Positions 17,287-25,800 of a stretch of DNA of 64,000 bases are shown piece after piece. The notes beneath the pieces are model-generated. The model was not told where the DNA came from. It saw nothing but the letters and a program-made list of their open reading frames with translations, and searched no databases. This DNA comes from Paenibacillus sp. GTDB lineage: Bacteria > Bacillota > Bacilli > Paenibacillales > Paenibacillaceae. The stretch is taken from contig JAFWEX010000105.1 of NCBI GenBank assembly GCA_017512705.1, positions 62,001 to 126,000 on the forward strand. The letters are read 5' to 3'. Position 1 is the first letter of the stretch. Every line of letters starts with the position of its first letter. Made by a program: the position numbers and the translations under genes.

Positions 17287-17640
17287 TCATTTGGCGGTTA
17301 GCTGCCTCGCTTGTGCCGGCAGTTCATCTGCTGTGACTTCTTCCCAGTGCGTTACACCACGTATTGCGGCGACATAGAGTTTCAGATATGCACCATTTTC
17401 GAGTAATTTGCCCGTAGAAAAGTTCAATGTTTTGGATTTTCCCTCATCGGTATAACCGACTAATTCGTAGCTGTATCGTCCGTTCTCATCCTTGTTCACC
17501 TCGGACTGATTCACAACCGTATAGTAGGTAGTCTTGCCTGCCGGATTATCAGGTGTTAATTTAGCCGGATCCATGAAAATAAGCCATAGACAGGTCAGAA
17601 TTACAAGTACTAAAGCAAGAATACCAAGTGATTTTTTCAT
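17287..17640 (-). CDS. YxeA-family small exported protein next to lantibiotic immunity genes
   Basis: 117 residues with an N-terminal membrane/signal segment (residues 5-24) and an extracellular YxeA (DUF1093) domain: 'TTYYTVVNQ', 'GRYSYELVGYTDEGKSKTLNF', 'GAYLKLYVAAIRGVTHWEEV'. YxeA proteins have a small OB-like fold and no proven activity. It starts 27 nt after lanG with an AAAGGAG site, so it is the last gene of lanFEG-yxeA. A second family member at 59563-59919 holds the same last position behind another peptide transporter, which suggests a shared accessory role in peptide resistance. Confidence 0.8.
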   Translation of the reverse strand: MKKSLGILALVLVILTCLWLIFMDPAKLTPDNPAGKTTYYTVVNQSEVNKDENGRYSYELVGYTDEGKSKTLNFSTGKLLENGAYLKLYVAAIRGVTHWEEVTADELPAQARQLTAK

Positions 17641-17667
17641 TATAGTGCACTCCTTTGCAGGTTGGAA

Positions 17668-18399
17668 TTAGGATGATGTAATGTCTTTATATTTCAGGCG
17701 ACGAATCGACCAGACCGCAAACAGCAGAATGAACAAGGTGTTCATAAATAGAAAAATCATATTCTCTGAAGGTGTCAGCCCTTTCTGACTAAGCACACCC
17801 ATACCTATAGTTAATAGGGAGAACGGAAATAACATACCGATCTTCAGTACATACATCCCTAATCCGAAGAAGACAGCACACAGGCTGATTCCAATAGGTG
17901 TAGCAAAACTTCGTATGCGAATGGATAACCCGAGTTGAAGTGAGGCAATCGAAAGGGAAGCAAACCATCCACGCAGGCTCCACACCAGAATTTCCGTTGG
18001 AAACTCACCTGGAATATTGAACATCTTCCCCGCTGCCCAGTACATCAGCATGAAGAAGGCTTGAGCGAAAAAGATCAGTATGCCGACAATGACCAACTTA
18101 GCGACAAATAGACTGGTGACACTTAACGGTGAAGCCAGAATCATGTTCCAGTTGCGGTTGCTATGCTCAAGACGGCATACGAAGGCACAACAGATCGCAA
18201 TCAGAATGGGCAGAAAGAATTCGCCGTAAAATAAACTGACCTGTGTCCACAAGCTGAACCACCCATTTTGTAAAGCCGCTTGGTTAAAATAAAAGTTAAA
18301 ACATCCGATGAGCAGACTGATAACAGGCAGAATTGCCAGCACCAGGCTGATTCGGGAACGCCGAAGTTTAAGCCATTCGGCAGAAATACTCCTCAGCAT
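17668..18399 (-). CDS. lanG: Lantibiotic immunity ABC transporter permease (LanG)
   Basis: A 243-residue ABC-2 type permease with six helices. It opens 'MLRSISAEWLKLRRSRISLVL', a start shared by the SpaG/MutG/EpiG family. Together with LanE and LanF it exports the mature lanthipeptide from the producer's membrane, giving self-protection. ATG 18399 has AAGGAGGGA upstream; the gap to lanE is 12 nt. The family call rests on the paired permeases, the gene order F-E-G and the adjacent lanthipeptide genes. The letter symbol is generic. Confidence 0.85.
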   Translation of the reverse strand: MLRSISAEWLKLRRSRISLVLAILPVISLLIGCFNFYFNQAALQNGWFSLWTQVSLFYGEFFLPILIAICCAFVCRLEHSNRNWNMILASPLSVTSLFVAKLVIVGILIFFAQAFFMLMYWAAGKMFNIPGEFPTEILVWSLRGWFASLSIASLQLGLSIRIRSFATPIGISLCAVFFGLGMYVLKIGMLFPFSLLTIGMGVLSQKGLTPSENMIFLFMNTLFILLFAVWSIRRLKYKDITSS

Positions 18400-18411
18400 G
18401 TAGTTCCCTCC

Positions 18412-19161
18412 TTAGATTTCTTGTTTCGAGGCATGAAAATTGCCAGCAAGATAGAAGATGATGGTCATACATAAGGCTGCGATCAGTAGGCCAACAGGCA
18501 AGGTTCCAGATACATAGGTTCCTGAAGATGCGCTGTAAATGTACGTGACTGGATTCAGATCCAGATAATAAGACCAGATGAATAAGTGACGAATTGCAGC
18601 TGGAAATAAACCAGATGTCGTTCCGATGAATCCGCCCAACATGCCCAGACATAGCGCAAACGCCTGATTGCGAACCGTCAGCGACAACCATTGCTGTAGA
18701 GCCGTAATGGCAAGTGTGGTCAATAGCGTACCGATAGCAAACTGCACAAGCAGGGAGAGCGGGATTGATCCGGAAATATTTTTGGATAGGCCAAAGCCCA
18801 CGATGAATATGGCCTGTGCGATGATGCCATACAGAATCAGACTATTTGCACATATATATTTGGCGGTGTAAACGTGATTCCGTCCCGTATTGGTTGTCAT
18901 TAACATCTTCCATGTATTGCCCTTGTGCTCCATATCACAGATGCGGGACACCACAATCGCCGATATGATCGGCAGAAACAGACCGTTCATCGAAGCGATG
19001 CTGAAAATGAGTGCTTCCCAGCTTGCATTACTTGCACTTCGAGAGATCGATATGCTCATGGACATGGCCGCCCAGATCATCTCTGCAGCAAGGAACAGTG
19101 TGATCATGATCCATATCTTTTTACGGCGAATTTTGTAATACTCCAGAGATAGAGCTTTCAT
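18412..19161 (-). CDS. lanE: Lantibiotic immunity ABC transporter permease (LanE)
   Basis: A 249-residue ABC-2 permease with six predicted helices. The N-terminus 'MKALSLEYYKIRRKKIWIMI' and the element 'VVSRICDMEHKGNTWKMLMT' are typical of SpaE/MutE-type immunity permeases. The ATG shares a base with the lanF stop (TAATG), so the two are translationally coupled. Its partner is LanG; the two differ enough to form a heterodimer. Confidence 0.86.
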   Translation of the reverse strand: MKALSLEYYKIRRKKIWIMITLFLAAEMIWAAMSMSISISRSASNASWEALIFSIASMNGLFLPIISAIVVSRICDMEHKGNTWKMLMTTNTGRNHVYTAKYICANSLILYGIIAQAIFIVGFGLSKNISGSIPLSLLVQFAIGTLLTTLAITALQQWLSLTVRNQAFALCLGMLGGFIGTTSGLFPAAIRHLFIWSYYLDLNPVTYIYSASSGTYVSGTLPVGLLIAALCMTIIFYLAGNFHASKQEI

Positions 19162-20081
19162 TACAGACTTCTCTCCTTTCCAGTCAGGTCAAGGAAGATA
19201 TCTTCCAAACTTTTTTTATGCTCCTCGATCCGAGTGACCGGAATGTTTTGTTCCACCAATGCTTTGTTCAACTTCGAGACTTCTTCGTCGCGAAGATATT
19301 TAAATATAAGCTGGTTCCCATGAACTTGAGGCATGTAGCCGTGAGTTAATAGAAGTTTCTCTGCTTTTGCAGGCTCAGGGGTCTGAAAACGGATTGTGGC
19401 TTGATTGTTAGCCTGAAGGCTCTGCATCGTACCTTGAAACAACAGCTTGCCATCACTGATAATGCCTACGGAGGTCGCTATCTGTTCAATCTCAGACAAT
19501 AGATGGCTGGAGAGCAGAACGGTGATGCCATACTGACCTGGCAGGGATTTAATCAGTTCTCTAATTTCACCGATACCAGCAGGGTCAAGGCCATTCGTGG
19601 GCTCATCCAGCACAAGCAAGTTTGGAAAAGCAAGTAAAGCCATGGCGATGCCTAGACGTTGTTTCATACCAAGTGAATACTGATCAGCTTGTTTATGCTT
19701 CTGATTTTCGAGTCTTACAATTCTCAGAGCTTCATCAATATTTTTACTCGGTACATTTCTCAGTCGCTGCATGACCTTCATATTTTCAAGACCAGTCAAG
19801 TGACCGTAATAGGAAGGGGATTCAATCAGTGATCCTGTTTGACTCAGAATGGCGGGGCGATGTGTGGTCAAGTCTTTCCCGAAGACTTTGACCGTACCTT
19901 CGCTAGGTTTGATCAAACCTAGCAGCATTTTTAACGTAGTTGTTTTTCCAGCTCCGTTCGGGCCAAGAAATCCAAAAATCTGTCCTTTCTCAACAGATAA
20001 GTTCACTTGATGTACACGATTCATACCGCCGTATGATTTAGACAGATTGTGCGTTTCGACAATAGGGGAAGTGTTTATCAT
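19161..20081 (-). CDS. lanF: Lantibiotic immunity ABC transporter ATPase (LanF)
   Basis: 306 residues. Walker A is 'GPNGAGKTTTLKMLLGL', the signature 'YSLGMKQRLGIAMALL' and Walker B 'LLVLDEPTNGLDPAGI'. A C-terminal extension ends in the 'SLEDIFLDLTG' common to drug- and lantibiotic-exporting ATPases of the SpaF/MutF/BcrA group. I take ATG 20081 as the start because GGAG lies 9 nt before it; the earlier ATGs at 20096 and 20090 have no comparable site. It is first in lanFEG-yxeA, divergent from lanRK. Confidence 0.86.
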   Translation of the reverse strand: MINTSPIVETHNLSKSYGGMNRVHQVNLSVEKGQIFGFLGPNGAGKTTTLKMLLGLIKPSEGTVKVFGKDLTTHRPAILSQTGSLIESPSYYGHLTGLENMKVMQRLRNVPSKNIDEALRIVRLENQKHKQADQYSLGMKQRLGIAMALLAFPNLLVLDEPTNGLDPAGIGEIRELIKSLPGQYGITVLLSSHLLSEIEQIATSVGIISDGKLLFQGTMQSLQANNQATIRFQTPEPAKAEKLLLTHGYMPQVHGNQLIFKYLRDEEVSKLNKALVEQNIPVTRIEEHKKSLEDIFLDLTGKERSL

Positions 20082-20156
20082 TGATTTCATCTCCATTTCA
20101 CGGTGATCTCTGTTATGTTCAATATAGAGTAGACTTCTTGCTCTTGGCTGAAGATA

Positions 20157-20173
20157 ACCTTACATTTACCTTA
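20157..20173 (-). promoter_or_regulatory. Tandem TAAGGT direct repeat upstream of lanF (candidate LanR site)
   Basis: On the - strand TAAGGT occurs twice with an 11-bp period (20173-20168 and 20162-20157), the spacing OmpR-type regulators prefer. A weak -35/-10 pair (TTCAGC near 20150, CTCTATAT near 20126) lies just downstream on the same strand. A related TAAGG pair precedes the lanA promoter. Confidence 0.45.
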
Positions 20174-20214
20174 AATAGAATTGGAAAATATAGGTTTATC
20201 CTTGTCTCCTGATG

Positions 20215-20220
20215 TATAAT
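20215..20220 (+). promoter_or_regulatory. Probable -10 element of the lanRK promoter
   Basis: A perfect TATAAT lies 17 nt before the lanR start; no good -35 is found at 16-18 bp. A weak or activator-dependent promoter is plausible. Confidence 0.4.
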
Positions 20221-20236
20221 GAAAAGGGTGATACGA

Positions 20237-20950
20237 ATGGACATAATGAAAAATAAGAAAATACTGATTGTAGATGATGAACCGGAAATCCGTGAGATGA
20301 TCGAACGATTCTTGCGCAAGGAGGGTTTTTTTAGGGTATATACCGCTGGTAATGTTGCTCACGCTCTGACGATGTGCAGAATGGAAAAGCCGGATGCAGC
20401 CATCCTGGATATCATGCTGCCAGATGGAGACGGATTCTCACTATTGTCTTCCATTCGTTCCTTCTCGGACATGCCTGTGCTGTTTTTGTCAGCGCGTGGG
20501 GAGGACGAGGATCGTTTACTCGGTTTGGGTCTGGGAGCAGATGATTATATGGTCAAACCCTTTCTTCCAAGAGAGTTGATTCTTCGGCTCATGGGTATTT
20601 TGAAAAGAGTGTACGCCTCTAACATGGTAGAGAGACTACCCGTATTTCGTCTAGGCGAATTAACCATCGATTTAGAAAGCGCTGTCGTTCAGGGGAAGGA
20701 GACAGAACTTCCGCTGACTGCCAAGGAGCACGCCATATTAGTCAAACTCTATGAGAACCAGGGTCGGATCGTAACCAGTGATGCACTTTGTCAGGCAGTT
20801 TGGGGAGATGAGAGCTATGGATACGAGAATACCTTAATGGTGCATGTTCGGCGTATTCGGGAAAAGATCGAAGAAGACCCATCCAAACCAGTGTTTCTGT
20901 TAACCGTCCGTGGACTTGGTTATAAACTGATGACTCAGGAGTCTCGATAA
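20237..20950 (+). CDS. lanR: OmpR-family response regulator of the lanthipeptide cluster (LanR)
   Basis: 237 residues. The receiver domain has the acidic pocket 'LIVDDEPE', phospho-acceptor Asp in 'AILDIMLPDGDG', the Thr/Ser switch 'LFLSARGE' and Lys in 'DYMVKPF'. A C-terminal winged helix follows ('LPLTAKEHAILVKLYENQGRIV', 'NTLMVHVRRIREKIE', 'RGLGYKLM'). The ATG at 20237 has AAGG 9-12 nt upstream. It is coupled to the kinase by TAATG. It lies between the immunity operon and lanA, so it probably controls both in response to the peptide or to envelope stress. Confidence 0.9.
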   Translation: MDIMKNKKILIVDDEPEIREMIERFLRKEGFFRVYTAGNVAHALTMCRMEKPDAAILDIMLPDGDGFSLLSSIRSFSDMPVLFLSARGEDEDRLLGLGLGADDYMVKPFLPRELILRLMGILKRVYASNMVERLPVFRLGELTIDLESAVVQGKETELPLTAKEHAILVKLYENQGRIVTSDALCQAVWGDESYGYENTLMVHVRRIREKIEEDPSKPVFLLTVRGLGYKLMTQESR

Positions 20951-22335
20951 TGGATGGTTTGGTTCGTATTCTAAGAAGATTTGTTGGCTCTACTATTCTT
21001 GTATCTGTCGTGTTGCTGTTATTTAATCTTGTATTATTGGGCTCATTAATCTTCAAGGAAATTCACGAGGGGCCTTCTCCTGGAGATGTTGTCAAACAGG
21101 TCGCAGGCACCTTGAGTAAGAGTGAGCAGGGGGAGTACATACTGCATAGCAAAGGCATGGAGATTCTCGATGATCATCAAGCCTGGGCCATGCTTCTAGA
21201 TCAAGAGGGAAGAGTACAGTGGAGTGAGCGTCTTCCATCCGAAATCCCCCTTTCTTACAGCGTGACCGATGTTGCTAAATTTTCTAGATATTATCTTAAG
21301 GAGTATCCGGTATATGTGTGGGAGCGGCAAGATGGACTTCTTGTATTGGGTTACCCCAAAAATTCGTATGGAAAATACCAGTTTGATTTTTTGGCGGCCT
21401 GGCTTAAATCCCTACCTGTACGAATTGTATTGTTACTGATATGTAATGTAGCTTTAGCTTTGCTTATTTCTCTGCTGATCGGGACCCGTGTCATACGTAG
21501 CATTCGCCCGTTGATCAATGGCATTCATGCACTTGCTAAAGGAGAGTCGGTGCAGGTAGAAACCAAGGGGATTTTCAATGATCTGTCTGAGAGCATCAAC
21601 TCGACCTCACATATGCTGCAGGAGAAAAATGATGCGCTGAAGGCAAGGGATGAGGCGCGATCGAACTGGATTTCAGGAATATCACATGATATACGAACGC
21701 CGTTATCTATGATCTTGGGATATGCCAGCGAACTGGAGGAGCAGCCGGATCTAACAACCGAGCAGAAGCAGCAAGCCTCTATTATTAGGCGTCAAGGGGA
21801 GCGTTTGCGATCACTGGTCAGTGATTTAAATCTGGTATCTATGCTGGAGTATGAAATGCAGCCCTTGCAGATGAAATCCATTCGGCTGTCTGTGCTGGCA
21901 AGACAAGTTGTATCTGACTTTTTGAATAATGGTCTGGACGAGCGTTATCCGATATCACTGAATGTTGAAGACGAAAGTCTGTATGTACAAGGGGATGAGC
22001 GATTGCTCTACCGAGCAGTAACGAATCTGGTACAGAACAGCATCAGGCACAATCCAGATGGCTGTGCAATTGAACTGATGATTAAGCGTGATGGGCAAAT
22101 GTCGAATGGTGAATTCATCGTCTCCGATGATGGAAAAGGGATACCTGAAGAAGATCTGCAGGATGTATTGATACTTCCATATACGGCAGGACGCTTAAGA
22201 CCCCCACGTCATGGTCATGGTCTGGGACTACCTATGGTGTCACGGATTGCTCAAGCTCACCGGGGGAAGCTCCTGCTCCAGCATAACAGTGAAGGAGGGC
22301 TTCGAGCGGTAGTACAACTGCCTGTAGTGTTATAG
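20950..22335 (+). CDS. lanK: Sensor histidine kinase of the lanthipeptide cluster (LanK)
   Basis: 461 residues. TM1 spans about residues 13-36, an extracytoplasmic sensor region of about 115 residues follows, then TM2 (about 155-178), a HAMP linker, a HisKA domain with phospho-acceptor His246 in 'GISHDIRTPLSMILGYASEL', and a HATPase domain ('NLVQNSIRHN', 'DDGKGIPEEDL', 'HGHGLGLPMV'). This is the layout of SpaK/NisK-type kinases that detect the mature lantibiotic outside the cell. The sensed molecule is inferred from position only. The gene starts within the lanR stop codon. Confidence 0.9.
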   Translation: MDGLVRILRRFVGSTILVSVVLLLFNLVLLGSLIFKEIHEGPSPGDVVKQVAGTLSKSEQGEYILHSKGMEILDDHQAWAMLLDQEGRVQWSERLPSEIPLSYSVTDVAKFSRYYLKEYPVYVWERQDGLLVLGYPKNSYGKYQFDFLAAWLKSLPVRIVLLLICNVALALLISLLIGTRVIRSIRPLINGIHALAKGESVQVETKGIFNDLSESINSTSHMLQEKNDALKARDEARSNWISGISHDIRTPLSMILGYASELEEQPDLTTEQKQQASIIRRQGERLRSLVSDLNLVSMLEYEMQPLQMKSIRLSVLARQVVSDFLNNGLDERYPISLNVEDESLYVQGDERLLYRAVTNLVQNSIRHNPDGCAIELMIKRDGQMSNGEFIVSDDGKGIPEEDLQDVLILPYTAGRLRPPRHGHGLGLPMVSRIAQAHRGKLLLQHNSEGGLRAVVQLPVVL

Positions 22336-22607
22336 AGTTTGCCTGTCTAAGGGCGGGTTCTTTTCAATACATGCATATAACAACGATATAATGATTATAT
22401 AAAATTTAAATTATGAGTGGTTTTTTTCTGATAATCCAAATAAGGAAAAATAAGGGTTTACAAAATCTAGCAAGTCGTGATAGAGTAGGGATAGAAAGCG
22501 ATTACATATTTTATATTTAATGTAAATATTTGTTTTGGTTGATCAAACTCCGGTGTCTAGCTTATTTAAGCTATACATATAAAAAAATGTGAATGGAGGT
22601 TTTTTCA
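22336..22607 (+). promoter_or_regulatory. lanA promoter region with TAAGG repeats and two inverted repeats
   Basis: TAAGG occurs at 22441-22445 and 22451-22455 (10-bp period), directly before a -35 TTTACA (22457-22462), 18-bp spacer and weak -10 TAGAGT (22481-22486). A poor -10 next to activator-like repeats suggests regulation by LanR. The leader then has TTACAT-N12-ATGTAA (22502-22525) and TAGCTT-ATTT-AAGCTA (22558-22573), which may be operators or mRNA stems. The lanA ribosome binding site is GGAGG at 22595-22599. Confidence 0.5.
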
Positions 22608-22790
22608 ATGAAACATTTTAATCTCGAAGCATTGGCAGCAATTGAGGACATCAGTGATGACGAACTGATGGTGGTTACAGGGGCGTTAGCCGAAATCGAG
22701 GATAAGAAAAGCGGCGGTGTGTTTTGCACAGTGAGTCATGAGTGCCATTATAATTCCGTTTCACCTTCTTCCTGGTTAACTTGTTGTTAA
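22608..22790 (+). CDS. lanA: Class II lanthipeptide precursor, lacticin-481 type (LanA)
   Basis: 60 residues. The leader has the class II pattern ending 'DISDDELMVVTGA' (ELxxxxGA), where a LanT C39 protease would cut after residue 26. The remaining 34 residues start with the acidic 'LAEIED', then 'KKSGGVFC', 'TVSHECHYNS' and 'VSPSSWLTCC'. The TxSHEC...TCC pattern is that of lacticin 481, nukacin and streptococcin A-FF22, antimicrobial peptides with three thioether rings. Differences here are an extra Cys (residue 40), a longer last ring (two more residues before TCC) and no residue after the final Cys. Ring pairing is inferred. ATG 22608 has AATGGAGG upstream. Confidence 0.93.
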   Translation: MKHFNLEALAAIEDISDDELMVVTGALAEIEDKKSGGVFCTVSHECHYNSVSPSSWLTCC

Positions 22791-22809
22791 TTCTGACTTC
22801 GATCTTTTT

Positions 22810-22841
22810 CAAGCACATAGCTGATCTCAGTTATGTGCTTG
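22810..22841 (+). terminator. Hairpin between lanA and lanM (probable attenuator or processing stem)
   Basis: CAAGCACATAGCTGA pairs with TCAGTTATGTGCTTG through all 15 bp (one G-U), leaving a 2-nt gap that would open to a 4-8 nt loop. No U-run follows directly, so it should be leaky. It could let the cell make much more precursor than synthetase, or stabilise lanA mRNA. Confidence 0.7.
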
Positions 22842-22898
22842 AAGTATTTATATGACGTTTTTTCGTTACAACCATTGATTAGAAAGGGAGAGAAGACG

Positions 22899-25800
22899 AT
22901 GAGCATACAGGAGCAGTTGAATAACTCCCGCTGGGGTGATGCGTTATATTTAAAAGAGAAATATAAGCAGTTTGAACTTGAGACTGGTGCCGAGTTTTCC
23001 ATGGATCCCCAGCCAACCGGAGACGTATCCTCAGATGATGAAAGAATGAAGTTGTGGCTAGACCAGTTCTTTCAGGATCAAGAGCGATTGGCGGATCGGT
23101 TCCAGGCTGAATCGATGGAGATCCATAAGGTGAATGCTCTGTTTCATACACCCAATTTCAGGTATGCGTTTGCAGATATGGTCTGGCATCAGGAACTTCA
23201 GAAGACGTTTCTTGAGAATGAGCATGAGGATATTACATATTTTATTGAGGGAAAAACAGATGAAATCCCTTTTTTTGAATTCTCCCAACCCTTCCTTGAG
23301 CGATCTATTCAGATCATGAAGGAAAGTCTGTCAGAAGGATATGACTGGCTTGATAAGCGTCGGGTCATTGGGCTCGTCCTGAAGACCGTCTCGGATAAAG
23401 TGTTTCATTTGTCTGCGAAGACACTCATCTATGAGTTGAATAAGGCTAGATTGCAGGAGGAGTTGGTTGGTGACGACTCCCGGCAGAGGTATCTGCACTT
23501 TGTAAGCCAGCAGATGCAGACCAGAGAACAGATTCTTAATCTGCTGCTGGAATATCCCGTTCTTGCACGCGGCATTGCTGAGCAGACCCTACGGATCAAT
23601 CAGAATATGATTCGGGTTCTGGAGCGATTGACTGCTGATCGTCTTGAACTGGAGTCTCTATTTGATGTCAAACTGGACAGGCTGGAAGACATTGAGTTTC
23701 TGGGAGATTCCCATAATGGGGGAGCCAGCGTACTGCGGTTGAAGTTTACCGGTGACGTTAATGTGATGTATAAGCCAAGAGACATGGCGATTGATACTGC
23801 ATTTGCCGGCTTGTTACATTGGTTTAACGAACAGGAGAACGGATTGCCGTTCCGTATCACCAAAACGCTTGATCGTTCGGAATATGGCTGGCAGCAATTC
23901 ATTGCTTACGAGGAAGTGGCCAGTCTGGACGAGGCCGAGCGTTTTTTCGAAAGACAAGGTCAATATTTAGCTATTCTATATGCATTGAACGCAACAGACA
24001 TGCACATGGAAAATATCGTTGCACAAGGAGAGCATCCATTCTTTGTTGATCTGGAGTCTCTGTTGCACAATCAACCTTTCAAGTATATGGAGGAGAAGCA
24101 GCAGTATACGGCACTGGAGAAGACACTTTCCATATTGAATGATTCCGTATTAAAAACAAGTATGCTGCCTACGCTGGACTCTAATGCTTTGTATCATAGT
24201 GATCTGAGCGGGCTTGCCGGAGATATAGAGCAGGTTCTCAATACGTACGAGATTCACGATAAAAACACAGATATGATGAGGATAAAACGAAGCAAAATTG
24301 CTGTGACACGGTTCAGTCACCTGCCCTCCTACAATCAATCTCCTATAAAGCCAGAACGTTATATTTACCGTTTGAAGGAAGGGTTCTGCCGCACCTATCG
24401 TTCCATCATGGAGCAGAAGGATCGTTTCATCTCGGAGGTGCGCCACCATTTTCATGGATGTGCTGTGAGGACCATCGTTCGGCCGACGGTAACCTATTTC
24501 ACATTAATTGAGGCCGGCTCTCATCCCAAGTATTTACGCAATGGGCTGGACAAAAGTCTGCTATTTGACATGATGTGGGCGATTGTCCGGCAGGATCGCA
24601 ACCGTGAGAAACTGGTCAGTTATGAATGCCATGATCTGTTGCACGGTGATGTGCCTATGTTCAAAACCTTGATTGGAGAGAAGATATTGTTCCATCACTC
24701 AGATGATCAACCAATTGAGGGCGTATACGATTCGGATATTCTGACTCAAACCGAGACAAAAGTTCAGGCAATGAATGAAGATGATATGGACATGCAGTGG
24801 GAATTTACCGAGCGTACACTGCAAACCAAGTACGTACTTGAGCGCTCATTCGCCATGGAGAAGAGTACAGAGAGTGTAAGGCCAGATGAATTAAGCGGGC
24901 ATCAAATCTCCACGACCCGAGCTGATTATTTACGCGAAGCCGTAAAAATTGGGGATTATATCAAGGGTATTTCTATTATGGGGGATGAGGGAGATACCGT
25001 ATCTTGGATCAGCATGGGCATGGATGCCGACGAGAAGCTGATCTATAAATCTTCGGAATTGGGATTATACAACGGGGTTACCGGCATCGCCTATTTCTAT
25101 CTTTATCTAGGTCAAGAGACAGGTGAAGAGAAGTATAAGGAAATGGTCGGGCTGTGTATTCAGACGGCCTGGGAAATGATTCGCAAAAACATGGACAGAA
25201 ACATCTCCCTTTTTACAGGTTACGGGTCACTTCTCTATTTGTTAGTGCACAAGGCTAAGGTTTACTCTGAACAGGATGTGCATCCGGATATGTTGGAATT
25301 GCTGGATATACTGGATGAGATGGTTGAGGAAGATGAGCGACTGGATGTCATCTCGGGTTGTGCGGGCACAATAATCGCATGTGTGGATTTATATACGATG
25401 TTCCATCTGCCCAGAGCACTGGACACAGCTACACGATGTGCGAATCGGTTACTACAGCTAGCTCAACCGATGGAGCAAGGCATAGCATGGGTGACTTCAG
25501 CCATTAATAAGGTACCTCTTAGCGGCATTGCGCATGGGAACGCGGGGATCTGTCTGAGTCTTGCCCGTCTGTATCGTGTTACAGGTCATCAACCTTATCT
25601 TGAGGCTTGCTTAGAAGGGATGAAGTACGAGGAAAACATCTACAGTCCTGAGGTGAATAACTGGAAGGACCTCCGGTTCACCGATGGTAATGTGTCGGAA
25701 GAACACTATGTCATGTATTGGTGTAATGGTGCACCTGGTTTGGGCATCGCCCGGGTGGGAACAGCACAGGAGCTAAGCTTCCAGGGGCCAATAGAAGCGC

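Noticed and set aside
22441-22600. NisR-type (TCT-N8-TCT) or SpaR-type (TTGAT repeat) boxes at the lanA promoter
   Set aside because: Only single half-sites were found; the TAAGG repeats fit better.
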